From Bacillota bacterium (GTDB lineage Bacteria > Bacillota > Desulfitobacteriia > Desulfitobacteriales > JAJXUE01), in assembly GCA_021786555.1 (NCBI GenBank), contig JAJYNB010000371.1:1-6155 (forward strand): a stretch of DNA of 6,155 bases, written 5' to 3'. The notes under the pieces were generated by a model. The model was not told where the DNA came from, searched no databases, and saw only the letters and a list, made by a program, of their open reading frames with translations. This document shows, piece after piece, positions 1 to 4,750 of the stretch. The translations under genes were made by a program, and so were the position numbers. The stretch's first letter is position 1, and every line of letters begins with the position of its first letter.

Positions 1-170
1 CCCCATTCACTTAAGCCATGCAACAGGCCAAAAGCCGCCAGCAGTCTAAGGCTGTATGCTAGTTTAAAGCTGCTATAGCTGCGATATTGAAAGGCAATAG
101 CTGTCCCCATGGTGTAAAAGGACAGCCCGTATAAGAAGTACAACGCCCTTAGATTCAGCATGTCGACCAT
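1..170 (-). CDS. Membrane signalling/sensor protein, N-terminal fragment (runs off left edge)
   Basis: An open frame starts at an ATG (168-170) and runs 56 codons without a stop to the window edge, so the 3' part is missing. The peptide begins MVDMLNLRALYFLYGLSFYT and continues through a helix-rich, aromatic stretch ending HGLSEWG. Residues about 9-27 form a first membrane helix; a basic, Ser/Tyr-rich loop (28-37) precedes a second hydrophobic stretch from about 38. The pattern 'LYFLYGLSF..MG.A......RSYSSFKLA.SL..LAAFGLLHGL.EW' is, from memory, like the membrane module at the N-terminus of sensor histidine kinases and other signalling proteins of anaerobic Bacillota. The output domain is not visible, so kinase, GGDEF or other cannot be decided. 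The RBS is weak (GGGG nine bases before the ATG); an ATG three codons later (159-161) is an alternative start. The region upstream has its own promoter. The gene follows the redox operon in the same direction and could sense respiratory conditions, which is only inference. Confidence 0.65.
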   Translation of the reverse strand, partial: MVDMLNLRALYFLYGLSFYTMGTAIAFQYRSYSSFKLAYSLRLLAAFGLLHGLSEW

Positions 171-257
171 GGCTTTAAACCCCGGTTTCAGTAATATTGC
201 AGCAATTCAGATAATTTATATAAGGAAAGCCTCCATTTAACAGTGAGTTTATCTTTA

Positions 258-287
258 ATTATATATTTTTTGACAGATACTTTTCAA
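258..287 (-). promoter_or_regulatory. Sigma-A-type promoter for the left-edge membrane protein gene
   Basis: On the minus strand a TTGAAA box (282-287) is followed, after 18 bases, by a perfect TATAAT box (258-263) in AT-rich DNA. The downstream ATG at 170 would give a leader of roughly 80 nt. The promoter lies outside coding sequence and points into the left-edge gene, which supports separate transcription from the redox operon. No transcript evidence is available. Confidence 0.55.
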
Positions 288-291
288 TAGA

Positions 292-308
292 AATATTGTT
301 GCAATATT
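292..308. repeat. 17-bp dyad next to promoter; possible operator
   Basis: The sequence AATATTG-TTG-CAATATT is a perfect 7+3+7 inverted repeat ending four bases upstream of the -35 box of the left-edge promoter. A further copy of its half-site, AATATTGCA, lies at 193-201 between the promoter and the start codon and pairs with 300-308. It lacks a GC-rich stem and a U tract, so it is a poor terminator; an operator is more plausible. No regulator family can be named from it. Confidence 0.35.
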
Positions 309-366
309 CAGCCTATTTAGAATCTACTGGGGTACAGCTTGGCTCTTTGCTCCTCCCACGCTAAGG

Positions 367-648
367 TCAGCTTCTATACTGTCCATTTGCCTCTTGCTTG
401 TGAACCCTTAAATAACTGACTACGACAACCAATAGGGTGACGGTTGCCGGGCTGAGCAGCACTATGGTGCTTAAACCCAAGGATTTGTCATCAGCCCAAT
501 ACATCAAAGCTCCATAAGCTATACATAGCAAAGGAATCGACATGACTTTAACGACACGCCCCGCAGGGGTATACACCAGACCGGCAAGCACCTCGGACAG
601 GATAAAAACGATAATGGCGATATTGGCCAGCAAGAGCAGCAACTCCAT
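367..648 (-). CDS. Small three-helix membrane protein of unknown function, last gene of redox operon
   Basis: This 93-residue protein is almost entirely hydrophobic. Predicted membrane helices are at about residues 2-24, 33-51 and 59-80, with a basic loop (TPAGRVVK) after the first and a charged hydrophilic tail (RVHKQEANGQYRS). The start is the ATG at 646-648: a near-perfect Shine-Dalgarno AGGGAGGTGA (654-663) sits six bases before it, whereas the GTG three codons upstream would lie inside that site. I do not recognise the family. It has no heme motif, cysteine cluster or catalytic signature; the single Cys (residue 42) is within a helix. It follows the NrfD gene and a 45-codon frame on the same strand with about 20 bases between frames, so it is probably co-transcribed. 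It may be an accessory or anchoring subunit of the complex (inference). Confidence 0.75.
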   Translation of the reverse strand: MELLLLLANIAIIVFILSEVLAGLVYTPAGRVVKVMSIPLLCIAYGALMYWADDKSLGLSTIVLLSPATVTLLVVVVSYLRVHKQEANGQYRS

Positions 649-668
649 GCTTCTCACCTCCCTAAGCT

Positions 669-806
669 CTAAATATCTTCTTCGCCTGTACTAGGTTCAA
701 CTGCACTTAGCAGCGATGATTTCCTTAAGGCCCTAAATGGTGCAAACACTTTATCGCTCACCCTTGCTCTTGGTATGTCAAGCAGCAACATGATGCTGAT
801 GACCAT
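669..806 (-). CDS. Possible 45-residue small membrane peptide between NrfD and last operon gene
   Basis: An ATG at 804-806 opens a 45-codon frame ending in TAG (669-671). It starts 20 bases after the NrfD stop and ends 20 bases before the next start, so it exactly fills an otherwise unexplained gap in a tightly packed operon. The peptide starts MVISIMLLLDIPRARV, a short hydrophobic segment followed by basic residues (RAR, FRALRK) and an acidic end (EPSTGEEDI). This is consistent with a single-pass inner-membrane microprotein with its tail in the cytoplasm. The frame is open upstream to a TAA overlapping the NrfD end, which would add hydrophobic residues (TAGGIGL) if a non-ATG start were used. 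The RBS is weak (AGGA only three bases before ATG), which argues for translational coupling or against reality. No family is recognised. Confidence 0.4.
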   Translation of the reverse strand: MVISIMLLLDIPRARVSDKVFAPFRALRKSSLLSAVEPSTGEEDI

Positions 807-826
807 CAGTCCTATGCCGCCGGCGG

Positions 827-2038
827 TTACTTACCGCTGCCCTTCAGTTCCCATCTGGTGCTGAGTGGCGTCACGTTGCTATTCACGGTTTGCAGCTTCC
901 GTTCCTCCAGCCATGGCGGAAGTATGCGTACCATGATTAATGTCATGACTACAGGAAATGCCAGAATCCCTAAGGCAGGAATAACACCTTCGTCGCTAAG
1001 CAAGGTCCAGTGGAATTGGGCGTAACCAGCAATGCTTTTTGAAATCAACTGCCCGCCGATTACTACATTAAAGCGCATCGCCAACACACCAATAAGCACC
1101 AGAACTCCACTTGCCACGGTCAATGTCTTTTTAACGCCATCGGACCAGCTCTTGGCGCGTCCAAAGGGCAGCAGCACCAGTGGTGTAAGAACTCCGAAGC
1201 CCATTTGAACTCCCAGATAAGTGACTGGTATTCCTTGTGTAATCAAGCCGCGCACCATATCCCATTCCGCTTTTCCTTCATACCCCATATGCAGCACTTC
1301 TAACAATTCAAGGGTAGTGGCAAAGATCAGGAAGGTCCACAAATACTTGTTCATAGCTACGAGACAAGGAATATCGATTTCTACCTTGCGTACCTTGCAG
1401 CTGATGGTATAAACGAGAATCAGCAAAGCAATGCCGGAAACAATGGCCGACAGCAGGAAGATTACCGGCATAAGAGGAGTACTCCACCATGGGTTGGCTT
1501 TGATGGAGCCGAAGATAAATCCCACGTAACCGTGTAGGAAACATGCTGAAGGTATACCCACAACTGCCAAAACGCTGACAACTTTATGGTCAGTGTGCAA
1601 GGCCTTAGGCGAGATGTCTTTCGCCCCCAGGGTCAGGAGGCTGTAAAACCGTCGTACAAAGCCCTTCTTCGTTTGGGAAAAGATCACCAAATCTTTACGG
1701 AACATGAACCAGGCTTCGAGCAGGCAAATGATCATGTAAAACGAGTAGATGTAGCCAAAGCCAGCCATAGCCGAAGTTAGATGGGGGGTAAACATGATGT
1801 TAAACGCTCTCAGGGGCTGCCCCAGGTGCAACAGCAGCGGCACAGGTGCGCCAAACAGAAATGCCAGGGCGCTGACCAGTGACAACCTGGACACTGGTTT
1901 CAAGTCCGATACCCCAAACACATGGTAGAGAGAAGACACAATAAACGCCCCCGCTACCAAGCCGGTTATATAGGGGTACAGAACAATAAACAAACCCCAG
2001 TTCACGTGTATTTCGTTCGGAAATACGAACCCGCCCAT
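827..2038 (-). CDS. NrfD/PsrC-family integral membrane subunit (quinone-interacting)
   Basis: The 403-residue protein has nine clear hydrophobic helices at about 14-41, 52-72, 91-113, 151-177, 188-214, 225-253, 269-293, 305-330 and 351-373. Recognisable NrfD-family features include HLGQP after helix 2, the LELLEVLH stretch in helix 6, and RFNVVIGGQ followed by SKS at 322-335, a form I associate with the longer DsrP/HmcC/ActC-like branch. PsrC/NrfD proper are near 300-320 residues with eight helices; this length fits the longer branch. Family members bind menaquinone or menaquinol and exchange electrons with a partner FeS subunit. The gene starts with ATG sharing one base with the TAA of the FeS gene (TAATG), and GAGGTGG (2046-2052) inside that gene serves as RBS, so translation is coupled. 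The hydrophilic C-terminal tail (374-403) is of unknown role. Family assignment is firm; direction of electron flow is not known. Confidence 0.93.
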   Translation of the reverse strand: MGGFVFPNEIHVNWGLFIVLYPYITGLVAGAFIVSSLYHVFGVSDLKPVSRLSLVSALAFLFGAPVPLLLHLGQPLRAFNIMFTPHLTSAMAGFGYIYSFYMIICLLEAWFMFRKDLVIFSQTKKGFVRRFYSLLTLGAKDISPKALHTDHKVVSVLAVVGIPSACFLHGYVGFIFGSIKANPWWSTPLMPVIFLLSAIVSGIALLILVYTISCKVRKVEIDIPCLVAMNKYLWTFLIFATTLELLEVLHMGYEGKAEWDMVRGLITQGIPVTYLGVQMGFGVLTPLVLLPFGRAKSWSDGVKKTLTVASGVLVLIGVLAMRFNVVIGGQLISKSIAGYAQFHWTLLSDEGVIPALGILAFPVVMTLIMVRILPPWLEERKLQTVNSNVTPLSTRWELKGSGK

Positions 2039-2832
2039 TATTCCACCACCTCGTCCAAATCGATATAGTAGACGTTAGGTTTTGTACCCATATCCGGTTT
2101 CAACACCCTGATACGGGCCTTTTTCTTGAGGACTGCCACCTGGCTGTTGGGATCCAGCTGGTTGCCAAATTTCCTGGCCCCCACCGGGCAGACCTCCACA
2201 CAGGCTGGCTGCATCCCGTGCGAAATCCTGTGATAACACCAGGTGCATTTGTCAGCAACCTTAAGCACCGGATGTAGGAAACGGGCGCCGTAAGGACAGG
2301 ACTGAATGCAGTAGCGGCAGCCGATACAGCGTTTCCGGTCCACCAGAACTACTCCGTCCCCAGTCCTATAGGTAGCACCTACGGGACACACCTGTACACA
2401 GGGAGGATTGTGACATTGGTTACAAAGCTTCGGCACGAAGAACTGTTTGTCCGGAGCCACATCCAACTGCTTGAAGTCCAGTCCCCCGTTGGGCGAATCG
2501 GTCCTGACCTCTTCATCCCCTGAATCATCGTTAAATACGAGATAACGCTCCACCCAGGTCCGGAATACTTCCTCATCTAATGGGACTTTATTTTCTAATT
2601 TGCATGCCTTGACGCACCTGGCGCAGCCGATACACTTTTGGGTATCTACCACAAAGCCCCACTCTTTTCCTGCCCACATCTGCTGCACAGCAGTCTCTTG
2701 CGAGGTACTCTGGCCGTCAGCGAACACAGCCTGTGCTGCTGCCAGACCACCGGCAGGGGCCACCACTCCGGCAGCCACGACTTTGGCAGCGGACATTAGG
2801 AAGTCACGGCGGCTTAGTCTTTCCTTCGTCAC
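2038..2832 (-). CDS. Tat-exported four-cluster [4Fe-4S] ferredoxin-like subunit (NrfC/PsrB/DmsB type)
   Basis: This 264-residue protein begins with a Tat signal (SRRDFL at 7-12, then an Ala-rich hydrophobic core to about residue 38, AxA-type cleavage near 36-39), so it acts outside the cytoplasmic membrane. Sixteen cysteines make four clusters: C67/C70/C73/C77, C137/C140/C145/C149, C169/C172/C175/C179 and C196/C199/C211/C215, the usual layout of electron-wire subunits that dock on NrfD proteins. CNQCH at 137-141 resembles a heme motif but is part of a cluster. The start is GTG (2830-2832), overlapping the stop of the tetraheme cytochrome by four bases (GTGA); the next Met (residue 13) would destroy the Tat motif. 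Its RBS is unusual: a run of eight G (2839-2846) in the end of the upstream gene. It should carry electrons between the NrfD quinone site and the cytochromes. Function as part of this complex is inference; fold and export are well supported. Confidence 0.95.
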   Translation of the reverse strand: MTKERLSRRDFLMSAAKVVAAGVVAPAGGLAAAQAVFADGQSTSQETAVQQMWAGKEWGFVVDTQKCIGCARCVKACKLENKVPLDEEVFRTWVERYLVFNDDSGDEEVRTDSPNGGLDFKQLDVAPDKQFFVPKLCNQCHNPPCVQVCPVGATYRTGDGVVLVDRKRCIGCRYCIQSCPYGARFLHPVLKVADKCTWCYHRISHGMQPACVEVCPVGARKFGNQLDPNSQVAVLKKKARIRVLKPDMGTKPNVYYIDLDEVVE

Positions 2833-3329
2833 TGTCTTCCCCCCCCAATCTTAGCATACGGCTGATGCGGGTCGTGACATCTGACACAATCAAGTCCGCC
2901 GCTGTGTGAACCTACCTGGACCGTACGAATGTTGTCTTTCGACCTGCCTACCATTTCTCTGTGACAGGCTCCGCACAAGTCTACGTTGCCAGCCACTTTG
3001 GGGTGCGTTTGGTTGGGTTGTTTCACATGGGCCAGCATCGGCCCGTGACAGGACTGGCAGTCAAGCTGGTTGTGCTCTGCTTGAGCTGCCGCCTGTACTT
3101 CCTGCGCATGACATTGGGCGCAGACCTGGTTACCCGGGGCAAAAGTTTGATCCATGGAGACCCATTCTTCTACATTGTCACCGCGGTAGTACCCGTACTG
3201 GCCAAAGGATTTCGGCACCGACATTTGTCTTACAATTCCGAAAATTACCAATACACAGACGAGTACAACTCCTACGCGGAATCCCGCTTTTTGTGACCAT
3301 CGGGTCTTTTGTCCTGGTTCTTCTTCCAC
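2829..3329 (-). CDS. Membrane-anchored tetraheme cytochrome c
   Basis: The 166-residue protein has a short charged cytoplasmic N-terminus, one hydrophobic helix (about 16-34) with no obvious cleavage site, and an external domain with four CxxCH heme motifs: CAQCH (70), CQSCH (91), CGACH (119) and CVRCH (148). Five other histidines (86, 101, 109, 142, 155) could supply distal ligands, enough for bis-His coordination of four hemes. The pre-heme segment SFGQYGYYRGDNVEEW and the CHGP...H spacing recall cytochrome subunits of NrfD-containing oxidoreductases such as Qrc- and Act-like complexes, from memory. It starts with GTG (3327-3329) behind a good RBS, GAGGTGG (3337-3343), seven bases away. The gene lies 105 bases after the ten-heme gene and overlaps the FeS gene by four bases. 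It probably hands electrons between the FeS subunit and the larger cytochrome or soluble acceptors (inference). Confidence 0.93.
   Translation of the reverse strand: MEEEPGQKTRWSQKAGFRVGVVLVCVLVIFGIVRQMSVPKSFGQYGYYRGDNVEEWVSMDQTFAPGNQVCAQCHAQEVQAAAQAEHNQLDCQSCHGPMLAHVKQPNQTHPKVAGNVDLCGACHREMVGRSKDNIRTVQVGSHSGGLDCVRCHDPHQPYAKIGGGRQ
2839..2846 (-). promoter_or_regulatory. G8 run at cytochrome/FeS junction (RBS and possible slippage site)
   Basis: On the coding strand eight consecutive G lie six bases before the GTG start of the FeS gene and encode part of the Gly-Gly-Gly near the C-terminus of the tetraheme cytochrome. They are the only Shine-Dalgarno-like bases for the FeS gene. In the cytochrome frame the run contains G GGG GGA, which matches the X XXY YYZ form of a -1 slippery heptamer. 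A -1 shift or an added G would join both reading frames. Confidence 0.45.
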
Positions 3330-3434
3330 AGTGCTCCCACCTCTTGTCGTGTGGCTCTAGCAGCTGCATTTAAATGTTCTGCAGGCCACGTATTTAGGTA
3401 TGTAAATTGTTAGGGCTCCCAGGTGTGATTCTGT
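3330..3434 (-). other. Short non-coding gap between the two cytochrome genes
   Basis: These 105 bases hold the RBS of the tetraheme cytochrome and a 10-bp palindrome CATTTAAATG (3367-3376) that lies within a weak CTGCA/TGCAG arm pair. No strong terminator and no convincing promoter pair are seen, so both genes are likely on one transcript. The palindrome may be chance in AT-rich sequence. Confidence 0.4.
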
Positions 3435-4430
3435 CTAACCGCCAGCCTTGCTATTAAACCAGTGACATTGGTTGCAGTAAATTTTAGGCACGTTCTCTCC
3501 AGGCTGTGGCTTGCTGACGTCATGGCAGGTCAGACAGTTCTCCATCCCTAGCTCGGCAGCCAGGCCAGGGTGGCTTGTTATCATTGACTTGCCGTGAAAA
3601 GCTGGTCTCTGCAGGTGGCAGCTGTAGCAAAATTGCTGGGAGCGGGCAAAATCTGCCGCCTTGTCTCCCGTGCTCGGCATGACAGAAGTAGGCAATCCAG
3701 GCGTGGCATGACAATTGACACATTGCTGTAATTCGTTATTGCGGGCGAATTTGCCATGTTCAGATTTCCAAGCTGGCTGGTCATGCGACGGCAGGGTTGG
3801 AATGCTGGTGTGACAGGCACCGCATTTTGTTGTTACATTTCTTTCTTTGTGACAGTTGAGACAAGTCCACATGCTAGGCTTAATGTAGTAATCAGTAACT
3901 ACTTTTTGAGCAATCTCAGGCGTCCAGGCATCATAGTTTGCCGGGTCTGGCATTATGAAGGATAAGTCCCGTTCCGCAACTTTTGCGTGGGCTACTCCGA
4001 AATGGCATGTTACGCAGGTGACGCCGGCGTTTAGGTGAGTTTGGTGAGGAATTTTTAAGTCTCCGCCGGGAGACACCACCCGGTTAGCCGAGTGACATCT
4101 GAGACAAACCGAGTTGGGGACAGGATCACTGTGCTTAATCGGCTTTAGAAAAGAACCGGTTTTATGTTGGGCCGCATAATCTGCGTCTGTTTTGTTTATG
4201 TGACAAACAGTACAAGCGAACTTATCGTGGACAGAGACCTGCCAAGTCAAAACTTCTGGCCTCATCTCGTGACATTGGGCACATTCCCCAGCCTGACTGG
4301 AGACCGCGCCAGCATCGGGTGACGGCGCCATCTGTCTCCCCGGGGATGCGGCGAAGTGGCGCGTCGTCAGGATGGTGACCAAGAGCAAAACTCCTAGGAT
4401 GACAACCAGTTTTGCCCAGTGTTTTCGCAC
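3435..4430 (-). CDS. Membrane-anchored ten-heme cytochrome c with NapC/NirT-like N-terminus
   Basis: From the preferred GTG start (4428-4430) the protein has 331 residues: a basic N-terminus, one membrane helix (about 6-24), a Pro/Ser/Ala linker to about 48, and an external domain with ten CxxCH motifs whose first Cys are at 50, 73, 109, 139, 190, 203, 237, 268, 299 and 319. No CxxCK or long-spaced heme motif occurs, so it is not an NrfA-type nitrite reductase or MccA. The opening CAQCHEMRPEVLTW..SVH..F.C.VCH matches the NapC/NirT/NrfH quinol-dehydrogenase pattern, where a Met after the first motif can ligate heme 1. Outside the motifs the mature domain has exactly ten His (68, 89, 100, 129, 132, 148, 216, 225, 279, 287). 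It leads the operon behind its own promoter. A GTG three codons upstream (4437-4439) is possible but lies within the RBS. Role: quinol-linked or relay cytochrome of an extracytoplasmic electron chain; partner unknown. Confidence 0.93.
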   Translation of the reverse strand: MRKHWAKLVVILGVLLLVTILTTRHFAASPGRQMAPSPDAGAVSSQAGECAQCHEMRPEVLTWQVSVHDKFACTVCHINKTDADYAAQHKTGSFLKPIKHSDPVPNSVCLRCHSANRVVSPGGDLKIPHQTHLNAGVTCVTCHFGVAHAKVAERDLSFIMPDPANYDAWTPEIAQKVVTDYYIKPSMWTCLNCHKERNVTTKCGACHTSIPTLPSHDQPAWKSEHGKFARNNELQQCVNCHATPGLPTSVMPSTGDKAADFARSQQFCYSCHLQRPAFHGKSMITSHPGLAAELGMENCLTCHDVSKPQPGENVPKIYCNQCHWFNSKAGG

Positions 4431-4435
4431 CCTTC

Positions 4436-4445
4436 TCACCCCCTT
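4436..4445 (-). promoter_or_regulatory. RBS deciding the start of the ten-heme cytochrome
   Basis: AAGGGGGTGA matches the anti-Shine-Dalgarno complement AAGGAGGTGA at nine of ten positions and lies five bases before the GTG at 4428-4430. The alternative upstream GTG (4437-4439) is part of this site, which makes it an unlikely start. Confidence 0.7.
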
Positions 4446-4494
4446 GGGATGTTGTTATTTGCCACCAAGCCGACTGTATGGGATTTCATTCTTA

Positions 4495-4500
4495 ATTATA
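4495..4500 (-). promoter_or_regulatory. -10 box of the redox operon promoter, no matching -35
   Basis: A perfect TATAAT lies about 65 bases upstream of the ten-heme cytochrome start, inside the only sizeable non-coding gap before the operon. At 16-18 bases upstream no hexamer resembles TTGACA; the best partial match, ATGACA (4525-4530), is 24 bases away. Such promoters usually depend on an activator, fitting the repeated motifs further upstream. Confidence 0.45.
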
Positions 4501-4554
4501 GAGTTTCGGTTTAGATAAGAGTTCTGTCATCTGCCATAAAGTTATGGGCGAAGT

Positions 4555-4598
4555 GTCACGGGTCACTTGACCCTTTTTTCCTATTCACGTCACGGTCA
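4555..4598 (-). promoter_or_regulatory. Candidate activator-binding region: palindrome plus direct repeats
   Basis: A perfect palindrome GGGTCA-CT-TGACCC (4560-4573) overlaps one copy of a direct repeat, GTCACGGGTCA (4555-4565); a second copy, GTCACGGTCA, is at 4589-4598. The copies start 34 bases apart, close to three helical turns. They lie about 60-100 bases upstream of the TATAAT box. The palindrome followed by six T (4574-4579) also has the form of a very short plus-strand terminator, but no plus-strand gene exists to need one. The regulator cannot be identified; the half-sites do not match the FNR, CRP or Rex consensus well. Confidence 0.4.
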
Positions 4599-4637
4599 AA
4601 AAAAAGAGTTCTCAGCGAACGCTAAAGAACTCTTTTT
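4598..4637 (-). terminator. Rho-independent terminator of the topoisomerase A-subunit gene
   Basis: A perfect 12-bp stem pairs 4601-4612 (AAAAAGAGTTCT) with 4626-4637 (AGAACTCTTTTT); the loop region contains a further AGC/GCT pairing. Read on the minus strand, the hairpin ends in eight T (4605-4598), the typical form for ending transcription of the gene that stops at 4751. The T run on the other side also lets it work in the opposite direction. It separates the topoisomerase gene from the redox operon. Confidence 0.88.
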
Positions 4638-4648
4638 AACTGCTCAAA

Positions 4649-4745
4649 GTATTCAAAAGTCAGGAGTCAGAATTCAGAATACTTCGAGATGATAAACCGT
4701 TCTCTCATTCTGAATCCTGTCTCCTGACTCCTGAGTACTTTTGCG
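4649..4745. repeat. Imperfect palindromic intergenic repeat
   Basis: CAGGAGTCAG (4661-4670) pairs with CTGACTCCTG (4724-4733) and ATTCAGAAT (4672-4680) pairs with ATTCTGAAT (4707-4715), leaving a 26-base loop; outer AAAAGT/ACTTTT sequences extend the arms. The right arm carries an extra near-copy of the CTCCTG unit (4717-4726), so it looks like expansion of a short tandem unit. From memory, very similar CAGGAGTCAG/AATTCAGAAT repeats are scattered between genes in many bacterial genomes. It lies between the topoisomerase stop and its terminator. Confidence 0.6.
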
Positions 4746-4750
4746 GTTTT

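Larger units (their letters stand above)
171..366. other. Non-coding spacer between redox operon and left-edge gene
   Basis: This AT-rich stretch contains the promoter and dyad listed separately and no convincing gene. A GGGAGGAG sequence on the minus strand (about 350-357) looks like a ribosome-binding site, but no usable start codon with a meaningful reading frame follows it. I see no clear rho-independent terminator after the last operon gene at 367, so read-through into the left-edge gene is possible. Confidence 0.6.

Noticed and set aside
270..299. TTGACA on the plus strand (270-275) with a weak TATTGT box 18 bases on
   Set aside because: The -10 is poor and a transcript would run antisense into the operon end with no gene to serve; the overlapping minus-strand promoter is better.
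340..366. GGGAGGAG ribosome-binding-like sequence downstream of the last operon gene (minus strand)
   Set aside because: No ATG, GTG or TTG follows at usable distance; a CTG would give only a few codons before a stop.
2418..2432. CNQCH in the FeS protein as a heme-binding motif
   Set aside because: Its two cysteines belong to a regular ferredoxin cluster pattern (C137/C140/C145/C149), and all sixteen cysteines are needed for four clusters.
2906..3373. Long plus-strand reading frame (155 codons) across the tetraheme cytochrome
   Set aside because: It lies antisense to a gene with four heme motifs, a membrane anchor and a good RBS; its own translation has no recognisable domain or hydrophobic pattern.
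4560..4579. Palindrome followed by six T as a plus-strand terminator
   Set aside because: The usable stem is only about five base pairs with a four-base loop, and no plus-strand gene precedes it; a protein-binding site is more plausible.
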